A stretch of 6,321 nt of DNA. Origin: JBOGEN01 sp050743265. Its GTDB lineage: Bacteria > Actinomycetota > Actinomycetes > JBOGEN01. Below are positions 1-5,954 of this stretch, piece by piece; the first letter of the stretch is position 1; each line of letters opens with the position of its first letter. The notes under the pieces were generated by a model that was given only the letters and a program-made list of their open reading frames with translations, made no database searches and was not told where the DNA came from. The stretch spans positions 1 through 6,321 of the forward strand of contig JBOGEN010000162.1 of assembly GCA_050743265.1 (NCBI GenBank), written 5' to 3'. The position numbers and the translations under genes were made by a program.

Positions 1-1287
1 CGGCTGGCTCCAGCCCGTACTCGCGCCCGTGCCCGCGGCGGGGCCGCCGCCGGGTGTGCCCGTGCCCCCGCTGCCCTCGCGGGGGTGCCGCACCCCGGCT
101 GCGCGGGCGAGGTCGAGGTCGAGGCCCTCGCGGCGCATCCGCAGGTCCACGTACAGCAGGACCGTCACCGCCGCGCTGAACGGGTACGTGAGCGTGGCGC
201 CCAGGATCTGGCCGATCGTGGCCACGAAGAGGCCCCCGGTCGACTGGCCGGCTGCTCCTTGGCCGGTGAAGAACTCCCTGCCGCCCCCGCCGACGATCTG
301 GAACGGCGTCGCGATGATCGACGAGATCACCAGGATGAGGAGCAGGGCGAGCAGCAGGATGCCGAGGACACGCCACCACGAGCCGCGGACGAGGCGCCGT
401 GACCGGGAGATGGCGCCCCGGACGCCCTGCTTCTCCAGCACCAGGGCGGGCGTCGCGAGCGCCAGCGAGACGTACACGTACACCATGAGGACGAACCCGG
501 CGATCGCGCCCGGGACGAGCAGCAGGGCGACCAGCCCGCCGGGCGCACCGGCGGCAGCGGCCGCGATGCCGGGGGCGACGGGCAGTATCCCCGCCAGCCC
601 GGTGAGCAGAGTGGTCACGAGGGAGACGAGGACGAGGCGCCCGAGCCGCGGCCGCAGAGCCGCCCAGGCGTCGGACACCGTCGCCGGCTGGCCGAGCACG
701 GCCTTGCTCACGACCACGGTGAGCATGCCGGTGAGGAAGAGGACGGCCACCCAGTCGATGACCGCGGAGACGCCGGTGAGCGCCAGGGTGTCTGCGGCCG
801 CGTCGAAGATCTCGTCCGCCGAGGAGTTCTCGTCGAGGCTCGCGGCAGCGTCGTCGAGGTCGCGCAGCAGAAGCGCCAAGGCGCCGAAGCCCAGCAGCTG
901 GGACACCGTGACGACGATCGCCGAGAAGCCGAGCATCGGACGGACGTGCGCGCGCATCGTGCTGATCGCGCCGTCGAGGATCTCGCCCACCCCGATCGGC
1001 CGCAGCGGGACGACGCCGGGCTTGACCTCGGGCTCGTTCGCCCACGTCCAGCCCTGCGGGCCGGGAGGCGGAGGGGCGCCCCAGGTCGGCGGCGGCTGGT
1101 GCTGCGACCAGCCGGGCGGCACCTGTCCCTCGGTGGGCGGGGGAGTACCGGGCTGGCCCTGCGGCTGGCCGGGCTGGCCCTGTGGCTGGCCGGGCTGACC
1201 CGAGTGGCTGGGGACAGCTGGAGAAGCCGGCGGGCCCGGCTCGTCGTCCCGCTGGCCCGGCGAGGTCCAGCCTGGCGTGTCGCTCAT
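1..1287 (-). CDS. Multi-pass membrane protein, glycerophosphoryl diester phosphodiesterase membrane-domain type (3' end outside window)
   Basis: The frame is open from ATG at 1287-1285 to the left edge, giving 429 residues without a stop, so the gene is partial. Residues 1-95 are rich in Gly, Pro and Gln, with tandem GQPQGQP units near 35-46, and look disordered and cytoplasmic. About six hydrophobic segments follow, near 118-141, 174-196, 216-238, 250-278, 305-328 and 352-380. The stretch ALVLEKQGVRGAISRSRRLV (281-300) followed by RGSWWRVLGI, and the late YVDLRMRREGLDLDL (379-393), are typical of actinobacterial proteins annotated with this membrane domain. No phosphodiesterase catalytic domain is visible, so the name reflects a domain family and not a shown activity. 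After residue 393 only a Gly/Pro/Thr-rich tail remains, so the stop is probably just outside the window. GGAG at 1294-1291 lies 3 bases before the ATG, and GGGG at 1300-1297 lies 9 bases before it. The gene is divergent from mtrA. In related genomes DUF4129-type genes often follow (from memory). The function is unknown. Confidence 0.85.
   Translation of the reverse strand, partial: MSDTPGWTSPGQRDDEPGPPASPAVPSHSGQPGQPQGQPGQPQGQPGTPPPTEGQVPPGWSQHQPPPTWGAPPPPGPQGWTWANEPEVKPGVVPLRPIGVGEILDGAISTMRAHVRPMLGFSAIVVTVSQLLGFGALALLLRDLDDAAASLDENSSADEIFDAAADTLALTGVSAVIDWVAVLFLTGMLTVVVSKAVLGQPATVSDAWAALRPRLGRLVLVSLVTTLLTGLAGILPVAPGIAAAAAGAPGGLVALLLVPGAIAGFVLMVYVYVSLALATPALVLEKQGVRGAISRSRRLVRGSWWRVLGILLLALLLILVISSIIATPFQIVGGGGREFFTGQGAAGQSTGGLFVATIGQILGATLTYPFSAAVTVLLYVDLRMRREGLDLDLARAAGVRHPREGSGGTGTPGGGPAAGTGASTGWSQP
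1150..1200 (+). repeat. 21-bp tandem repeat inside the membrane-protein gene
   Basis: Two near-identical 21-bp units lie at 1150-1170 and 1171-1191, differing at one base (C or T). A partial third unit reaches about 1200. Read on the minus strand, each unit encodes seven residues (GQPQGQP), so the repeat is in frame and copy-number change would not shift the reading frame. It sits in the proline/glutamine-rich N-terminal head of the protein. Confidence 0.85.
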
Positions 1288-1365
1288 GCGCTCCATCCCC
1301 CACGATCCCTGCGTCCCGGCCAATCGTGCCACGTCGGGCGAACCGGCCCAGCAGCCTGACCTCCG

Positions 1366-1418
1366 CCTGGACCCGCGCTCCGCTCCCGCACCGCCTCCGA
1401 CCCGCTGCCGGGTCCAGG
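1366..1418. repeat. Inverted repeat with overlapping short hairpin upstream of mtrA
   Basis: CCTGGACCCG (1366-1375) is the perfect reverse complement of CGGGTCCAGG (1409-1418), with 33 bases between them. A second GACCCG at 1399-1404 can pair with CGGGTC at 1409-1414 across a 4-base loop (CTGC). The right arm can therefore take part in only one of two structures. This could be an operator dyad or RNA structure in a leader; in such GC-rich DNA chance is also possible. Confidence 0.5.
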
Positions 1419-1506
1419 GGGGTTCGCGCCGTGCCCGTGTGTGCCGCGTCCCGTCCGAGGTGGGGGACTGGCCGCCCGCCTCTGCGCCGGGCAGCCCGTG
1501 GGGTGC

Positions 1507-1512
1507 AACGAT
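1507..1512 (+). promoter_or_regulatory. Possible weak -10 element (AACGAT) for a leaderless mtrA transcript
   Basis: AACGAT fits the actinobacterial TANNNT consensus at its second and sixth positions only. It ends 6 bases before the mtrA ATG at 1519, the spacing expected if transcription begins at the start codon. No -35 box is apparent. The GAGG at 1513-1516 lies just 2 bases before the ATG, too close for a normal Shine-Dalgarno. This is a tentative call. Confidence 0.2.
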
Positions 1513-1518
1513 GAGGTC

Positions 1519-2196
1519 ATGAGAGGACGTGTGCTGGTCGTGGACGACGACCCCGCCCTCGCGGAGATGCTCGGCATCGTGCTGCGCGGCGAGGGGTTCG
1601 AGCCGGTGTTCGTGCCCGACGGAGACAAGGCGCTGGCGGCGTTCCGCGAGACCCGGCCCGACGTCGTGCTCCTCGACCTCATGCTGCCCGGTACGGACGG
1701 GATCGACGTGTGCCGCCAGATCCGCGCGGAGTCGGGGGTACCCATCGTCATGCTCACCGCCAAGACGGACACCGTGGACGTCGTGGTGGGCCTGGAGTCG
1801 GGGGCGGACGACTACGTGGTCAAGCCGTTCAAGCCCAAGGAGCTGGTGGCGCGGCTCCGGGCCCGCGTCCGCCGGCAGGACGACCCCAGCCCGGAGTTGC
1901 TCGCGATCGGCGATCTCACCATCGACGTGGCGGGTCACTCCGTACGCCGGGAGGACGGCCCGATCGCGCTGACCCCGCTCGAGTTCGACCTGCTCGTCGC
2001 CCTGGCCCGCAAGCCCTGGCAGGTGTTCAGCCGTGAGGTGCTGCTGGAGCAGGTGTGGGGCTACCGCCATGCGGCGGACACCCGCCTGGTGAACGTGCAC
2101 GTCCAACGGCTGCGCTCGAAGATCGAGAGGGACCCCGAGCACCCGGAGATCGTCGTCACTGTACGCGGCGTGGGGTACAAGGCAGGCGTGAACTGA
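1519..2196 (+). CDS. mtrA: DNA-binding response regulator MtrA (OmpR/PhoB family)
   Basis: MtrA is the cytoplasmic response regulator phosphorylated by MtrB. In Actinobacteria it binds DNA to control cell-wall, division, replication and osmotic-stress genes. The 225-residue product has a receiver domain (about 3-117) with acidic pocket D9/D10, phospho-acceptor D53 in LLDLMLPG, switch T80 in MLTAKTDT, Y99, and K102 in VKPFKPKE. A winged-helix effector domain (about 125-222) shows LTPLEFDLLVALARKP, EVLLEQVWGYRH, the recognition-helix segment DTRLVNVHVQRLRSKI and the ending TVRGVGYKAG. These stretches match mycobacterial MtrA (about 228 residues) almost word for word, from memory. I chose ATG 1519 because MRGRVLVVDDD begins exactly as in the family; GTG 1441 in the same frame adds 26 unrelated residues. 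GAGG at 1513-1516 is only 2 bases from the ATG, so initiation may be weak-SD or leaderless. mtrB follows in the same direction. Nothing looks truncated or mutated. Confidence 0.97.
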   Translation: MRGRVLVVDDDPALAEMLGIVLRGEGFEPVFVPDGDKALAAFRETRPDVVLLDLMLPGTDGIDVCRQIRAESGVPIVMLTAKTDTVDVVVGLESGADDYVVKPFKPKELVARLRARVRRQDDPSPELLAIGDLTIDVAGHSVRREDGPIALTPLEFDLLVALARKPWQVFSREVLLEQVWGYRHAADTRLVNVHVQRLRSKIERDPEHPEIVVTVRGVGYKAGVN

Positions 2197-2278
2197 GACC
2201 GGCGAACGCGGGGCCGTGCCTGCCCGGGAACCCGGAAGCGGGCCCCCGTCGTCCTCCCGAGGGGCCGGGCGGAAGGGA

Positions 2279-4075
2279 GTGCCGACGGGCGTCGACGCGG
2301 ACGTGACACGCGACAGGGCCCGCGAGGGGGGCCTACGCGGCGTCCTCGTACGCCTGCGGGACGCCCGACCGGGGCGTCGTAGGCCCCTCGACCGTCCCGA
2401 GAACGCGCCGCGCTGGCACCCGGGCCCGGCGCTGCGGTCCCTGCCCGGCCGGGCGGTCACCCGCTGGCGCCGCAGCCTGCAGGTCCGTGTCGTCGCCACC
2501 ACCGTGCTGCTCTCGGTCACCGTCGTGGCCCTGCTGGGCGTCTTCCTCATGCAGCAGGTCAGGGACGGCCTGCTCAGCTCGAAGGAGGAGGCCGCCCGGA
2601 CGGAGCTGGAGGCGGCCCGGTCCACCGCGCAGCGGCGGATCGACGCGGAGCTGCCCCCCGTGGCGGACCCGAACGCCGTCAAGACGCTGCTGAACGGCAT
2701 CGCCGGCAACCTGGCCGACCGTGCCGGGGACGCGGGACTCTACAACGTCGTCCTCCTCGACACGTCCGGGGACAGGTCGGGGTACATCTCGTTCGAGCTG
2801 CAGGTCGACACGATCCCCCAGCGGTTGCGGGACGTCGTGGCGACCAAGCAGCGGGTCGCCTACACCTTCGTCGAGGTGCGCTACTTCGACGGCACCACCA
2901 ACCCCGGGCTCGCGGTCGGGGCCCCGCTCCAGGTGCCCGGAGGCGGCACGTTCGAGCTGTACTACGTGTTCCCGCTCACCCAGGAGGCGCAGACCCTCGG
3001 GCTGGTGCAACGGACGGTGGCCGTCGCCGGCGTGGTGCTCGTCGTCCTCATCGCGCTGGTGACGTGGCTCGTGACCCGCCAGGTCGTGACGCCGGTCCGG
3101 CTGGCCGCGCGGATTGCGGAGCGGCTGGCCGCCGGGCGGCTGGAGGAGCGATTGCGCGTCCGCGGGGAGGACGACCTGGCCCGTCTGGCGTCCTCGTTCA
3201 ACGAGATGGCGACGAGCCTGCAGCAGCAGATCCGACGGCTGGAGGAGCTCTCCCGTGTGCAACGGCGCTTCGTCTCCGACGTCTCGCACGAGCTCCGTAC
3301 GCCCCTGACCACCGTCCGGATGGCGGCCGACGTGCTGTATGAGGCCCGCGAGGCCTTCGACGCGTCTACCGGCCGCTCGGCCGAGCTGCTGCAGGCCCAG
3401 CTGGACCGCTTCGAGTCCTTGCTCGGCGACCTGCTCGAGATCAGCCGCTTCGACGCCGGAGCCGCCGTCCTCGAGCCCGAGTCCACCGACCTGCGCGAGC
3501 TCGCGCAGTCGGTGCTGGACGCGTGCGAGCCCCTTGCCGAGCGGCGGGGCTCTGACCTGCGCCTGCACACACCCGCCACGGCGTGCGTCGCCGAGGTCGA
3601 CACCCGGCGGATCGAGCGGGTGCTGCGCAACCTCGTCGTCAACGCGATCGAGCACGGCGAGGGCCTGCCCGTCGAGGTCACGGTCGCCCAGGGTCAGGGC
3701 GCGGTCGCGATCGCCGTACGCGACCACGGCGTGGGCCTGAAGTCGGGGGAGGCGGCGCTCGTGTTCAACCGCTTCTGGCGGGCCGACCCCGCGCGGTCGC
3801 GCACCACCGGGGGCACCGGCCTGGGTCTCTCGATCGCGCTGGAGGACGCGCACCTGCACGGGGGTTGGCTGCAGGCCTGGGGCGAGCCCGGTATGGGCTC
3901 CCAGTTCCGGCTCACCTTGCCCCTCCGCGTCGGGGAGCGGATCGCGCGCTCGCCGCTGGGCCTGCGTCCCCGCGACGCCCAGCGCCGCCCGCAGTCACGG
4001 GTCGTGGTGGCCTCGTCCGGCGTCACGTACGGCGGGTCGGTGGACGACGACGACGAGGAGCCCCGTCGTGGCTGA
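2279..4075 (+). CDS. mtrB: Sensor histidine kinase MtrB
   Basis: MtrB is the membrane sensor kinase that phosphorylates MtrA. Numbered from GTG 2279 (598 aa), a basic cytoplasmic N-terminus is followed by TM1 (about 72-93), an extracellular sensor region (about 94-244, ending near FELYYVFPL), TM2 (about 245-265), HAMP (about 266-319) and HisKA with phospho-acceptor H337 in SDVSHELRTPLTT. The HATPase domain has N-box RNLVVNAIEH (N451, N455), G1 DHGVGL (D482), F-box FNRFWR and G2 GGTGLGLS (511-518). All catalytic motifs are present. WRRSLQVRVV before TM1 matches mycobacterial MtrB (about 567 aa). The start is uncertain. In-frame GTGs lie at 2216, 2279 and 2303. I prefer 2279 because purine-rich GGAAGGGA precedes it and codon use turns G/C-ending there, whereas 2216-2278 is not coding-like; 2303 is also possible. 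The C-terminus ends in an acidic run whose GAG GAG codons serve as the lpqB Shine-Dalgarno. The last 8 bases overlap lpqB. Confidence 0.94.
   Translation: MPTGVDADVTRDRAREGGLRGVLVRLRDARPGRRRPLDRPENAPRWHPGPALRSLPGRAVTRWRRSLQVRVVATTVLLSVTVVALLGVFLMQQVRDGLLSSKEEAARTELEAARSTAQRRIDAELPPVADPNAVKTLLNGIAGNLADRAGDAGLYNVVLLDTSGDRSGYISFELQVDTIPQRLRDVVATKQRVAYTFVEVRYFDGTTNPGLAVGAPLQVPGGGTFELYYVFPLTQEAQTLGLVQRTVAVAGVVLVVLIALVTWLVTRQVVTPVRLAARIAERLAAGRLEERLRVRGEDDLARLASSFNEMATSLQQQIRRLEELSRVQRRFVSDVSHELRTPLTTVRMAADVLYEAREAFDASTGRSAELLQAQLDRFESLLGDLLEISRFDAGAAVLEPESTDLRELAQSVLDACEPLAERRGSDLRLHTPATACVAEVDTRRIERVLRNLVVNAIEHGEGLPVEVTVAQGQGAVAIAVRDHGVGLKSGEAALVFNRFWRADPARSRTTGGTGLGLSIALEDAHLHGGWLQAWGEPGMGSQFRLTLPLRVGERIARSPLGLRPRDAQRRPQSRVVVASSGVTYGGSVDDDDEEPRRG
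2328..2387. repeat. Nested inverted repeats in the 5' part of mtrB
   Basis: Outer arms GGGGCCTACG (2328-2337) and CGTAGGCCCC (2378-2387) are perfect 10-bp complements. Inside them GGCGTCC (2339-2345) pairs with GGACGCC (2359-2365). A competing hairpin pairs GACGCCC (2360-2366) with GGGCGTC (2372-2378) across 5 bases. All lie within codons of the variable, arginine-rich N-terminus of MtrB, shortly after every possible start codon. They could form RNA structure near the initiation site; chance in GC-rich DNA is not excluded. Confidence 0.5.
4055..4060 (+). promoter_or_regulatory. Strong Shine-Dalgarno for lpqB inside the end of mtrB
   Basis: GAGGAG lies 7 bases before GTG 4068, near-ideal spacing, and fixes the lpqB start. 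It is embedded in the mtrB coding sequence, where it encodes two glutamates of the acidic C-terminal tail. With the 8-base gene overlap this suggests coupled translation of MtrB and LpqB. Confidence 0.85.
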
Positions 4076-5810
4076 GCGGTCCGCGCGGCGACTCGTCGCG
4101 GTGCTGGCCACCGCCGCACTGCTGGCCCCGGCCTGTGCGACGGTGCCGACCAGCGGCCCGGTGCGCGAGGGCGCGGCGGTGGTGTCGGGAGGGAAGGACA
4201 AGGGGTCGGCGATCCGCGTGGTGCCCCAACCTCCGCAGGAGGGTGAGGACCCGCTCGCCGTGGTCGAGGGTTTCCTGGACGCCTCGGCGAGCTTCGACGA
4301 CGGCCACCGGTACGCCCGCCTGCACCTCGACCCCGAGACCAGCGCCGACTGGGATCCGGACGAGCACGTCGTCGTGTACGAGGCGTCCGAGCAGGACCTG
4401 CACGCGGAGGAGGGCAACACGGTCGTGCTCGAGGCGAGTCGGCTGGCCACGATCGACGCGCAGGGCCAGTACACGCCCGCTCCGCCTGGTGCGACGGTCC
4501 AGGCCGAGTTCCGGCTCCGCCGAGTCGCCGGCGAGTGGCGAATCGCGGACCTGCCGCAGGGGATGTTCCTCACCCGCAACGACATGACCCGGTCGTTCCG
4601 CTCCGTCAACCTGTACTACCCGAGCCCGGGCCAGCAGGTCCTCGTCCCCGACCCGGTGTACCTGCCGCTGCGTCGGCCGGGCCTCCCCACGGTCGCGACG
4701 CAGTCGCTGCTCGGTGGGCCTACGGACTGGCTCGCGCCGGCGGTGGCGAATGCGATCCCCCGCGGGACGCGGCTCGCCGGCACCCATGTGGACGTCGACA
4801 GCCAGGGCGTCGCCACGGTCGACCTCACGAGCCTGGCACGCCGTGCGTCCGACGAGGGGCGCCAGGCACTGTCCGCGCAGGTGGTGTGGACCCTTCGCCA
4901 GTTCCCCGAGGTGACCGGTGTCCGCATCGCGGCCCAGGGGTCCGCGCTGGACGTCCCCGAAGCGGGGGCCGTGCAGTCGCGAGACGCCTGGTCGTCCTGG
5001 CGGCCGGACGCGTTGCCGGCCGATGCGGTGGGCTACTTCGTCCAGCGTGGGCGGCTCGTCGCGTTGAGGAAGGAGGGCCCCTCGCCGTTGCCCGCCTCCC
5101 AGTCCGACCGCGCGACGCCGCTGCGCGAGCCCGCGGTGTCGCCCGACCTGACGTCGCTCGCCGCGCTGTCGGTCAGTGCGGACAGGCTGCGCCGGGGCCC
5201 GCTCGGTCCCCGGGAGCAGATGTCCACCGTGCTCAGCGGTACGCGACTCACCCGCCCGACGTGGGACCTCCTGGGCGCGGTGTGGACCGTGGAGAACCCG
5301 CCAGGAACGCAGCGGCCGCAGGTCTGGTCCGTGCCCCCGTCCGGGCCACCTCGGCGCGTCGAGGCCGCCGGGCTGGGGGACGCCGAGGTGCTCGCGTTCC
5401 GCATCGCACGGGACGGCACTCGGGCCGCGGTGGTGACGGTCTCCGGCGGCGTGCACCGGCTGCTCGTCGGCCGCATCGTGCGGGGCTCGAGGCTCCGTCT
5501 CGAGGCGCTGCGGGACGTGACCGGGCCGCTCGTCGAGATGCGGGACGTGTCGTGGGCGTCCGGCGACGTCCTCGCGGTGGTCGGGCGGGACGCCCAGAGC
5601 GGGATGCAGGCGTGGGCTGTCGACGTGGACGGGTCGCACTTCGACAGCCGCGGGTCCGTGCCGGGGATGGAGTCGATCGCGGCCGCACCGGCGGGGCCGA
5701 GCACCCGCCCGCTGCTCGTCGGCACCGAGGACGGCCAGGTCTATCAGAGCCGCTCCCGCGGGACGTGGCAGCGGCTGGACGTGGGCACGGACCCGCTGTA
5801 CCCGGGCTGA
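4068..5810 (+). CDS. lpqB: Lipoprotein LpqB, GerMN and beta-propeller domains
   Basis: LpqB is the extracytoplasmic, membrane-anchored partner of MtrB. In mycobacteria it binds the MtrB extracellular domain and influences MtrA phosphorylation, cell division and envelope properties. The 580-residue product (mycobacterial LpqB is about 583) begins with a lipoprotein signal: basic ERSARR, a hydrophobic core (9-20) and lipobox APAC with lipidated Cys at 23. Pro at -2 and Ala at -3 are less usual than the LAGC type. An N-terminal domain (about 55-170) includes DPLAVVEGFLDAS. A GerMN domain (about 178-298) starts at VNLYYPSPGQQ and includes QSLLGGPTDWLAPAVANAIP and VATVDLT. The C-terminal part (about 315-580) is the LpqB beta-propeller region, with repeated beta-rich stretches such as WDLLGAVWTVEN and VLAFRIARDGTRAAVVT. 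GTG 4068 is supported by GAGGAG seven bases upstream and by the lipoprotein signal starting immediately. It overlaps the mtrB stop by 8 bases, as expected in an mtrAB-lpqB operon. Confidence 0.96.
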   Translation: MAERSARRLVAVLATAALLAPACATVPTSGPVREGAAVVSGGKDKGSAIRVVPQPPQEGEDPLAVVEGFLDASASFDDGHRYARLHLDPETSADWDPDEHVVVYEASEQDLHAEEGNTVVLEASRLATIDAQGQYTPAPPGATVQAEFRLRRVAGEWRIADLPQGMFLTRNDMTRSFRSVNLYYPSPGQQVLVPDPVYLPLRRPGLPTVATQSLLGGPTDWLAPAVANAIPRGTRLAGTHVDVDSQGVATVDLTSLARRASDEGRQALSAQVVWTLRQFPEVTGVRIAAQGSALDVPEAGAVQSRDAWSSWRPDALPADAVGYFVQRGRLVALRKEGPSPLPASQSDRATPLREPAVSPDLTSLAALSVSADRLRRGPLGPREQMSTVLSGTRLTRPTWDLLGAVWTVENPPGTQRPQVWSVPPSGPPRRVEAAGLGDAEVLAFRIARDGTRAAVVTVSGGVHRLLVGRIVRGSRLRLEALRDVTGPLVEMRDVSWASGDVLAVVGRDAQSGMQAWAVDVDGSHFDSRGSVPGMESIAAAPAGPSTRPLLVGTEDGQVYQSRSRGTWQRLDVGTDPLYPG

Positions 5811-5954
5811 GCCGCGCGCCCGTCCCGGGCCCAGTCGGTGTGCACACCCCGGTCCTGCGGGCTCGGTGTGCACAGCCCGGTCGTGGCGGGCTCGGTGTGC
5901 ACAGGGGACGCTGTGCGGGCTGCGGTCGGCGGCCCCCTTGCCGAGCGTGTGCCC
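5811..5954. promoter_or_regulatory. lpqB-comF intergenic region with repeated palindromes
   Basis: This gap holds three spaced copies of a palindrome-centred 12-mer (5835-5903). A short stem, GCCCG (5818-5822) with CGGGC (5826-5830), lies just after the lpqB stop. A 6-bp stem, AGCCCG (5874-5879) with CGGGCT (5887-5892), lies between the second and third repeats. Neither stem has a T tract, so I do not call a terminator. No TANNNT box is visible. The region probably separates transcription of lpqB from comF or regulates comF, but this is inference. Confidence 0.4.
5835..5903. repeat. Three direct copies of TCGGTGTGCACA (palindromic core TGTGCACA)
   Basis: Exact 12-mers start at 5835, 5863 and 5892, spaced 28 and 29 bases apart. 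Each contains the 8-bp perfect palindrome TGTGCACA; in the first copy the palindrome extends to GTGTGCACAC. The two spacers resemble each other (CCCGGTC near the start and CGGGC at the end), so the array is a degenerate tandem repeat of about 28-29 bp. Similarly spaced palindromes are typical of operator arrays for dimeric regulators, but I do not recognise the regulator. Confidence 0.8.

Larger units (their letters stand above)
1288..1518. promoter_or_regulatory. Divergent intergenic region between the membrane-protein gene and mtrA
   Basis: These 231 bases separate two divergent starts and should hold the promoters of both. Read through, the stretch contains no TA dinucleotide, so no TANNNT -10 box can be picked on either strand, and I see no convincing -35/-10 pair. 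A 10-bp inverted repeat and an overlapping 6-bp hairpin lie at 1366-1418. I saw no clear MtrA-type direct repeat. The open frame extending mtrA upstream to GTG 1441 has no similarity to the MtrA N-terminus and is taken as non-coding. Confidence 0.55.

Noticed and set aside
29..1198. 389-codon plus-strand open frame
   Set aside because: It is antisense to the membrane-protein gene. Its translation is rich in Arg/Ser/Thr/Pro with no domain, whereas the minus strand gives hydrophobic segments and family motifs.
1441..1518. N-terminal extension of MtrA from GTG 1441
   Set aside because: The extra 26 residues do not resemble MtrA, and the family N-terminus begins at ATG 1519.
2333..3859. 508-codon minus-strand open frame
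   Set aside because: It is antisense to mtrB. Long stop-free frames opposite genes are expected in such GC-rich DNA, and the product is Arg/Gly/Gln/Asp-rich with no recognisable domain.
4023..5873. 616-codon minus-strand open frame
   Set aside because: It is antisense to lpqB, whose product matches the family over its full length with a good SD and lipoprotein signal. The reverse translation looks like composition noise.
5874..5892. Intrinsic terminator after lpqB
   Set aside because: The 6-bp GC stem has no following T tract and lies within the repeat array, so it is not enough for a terminator call.
5835..5903. Short CRISPR array
   Set aside because: The repeats are only 12 bp, with 16-17-base spacers that resemble each other, only three copies and no cas genes. 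This is not CRISPR.
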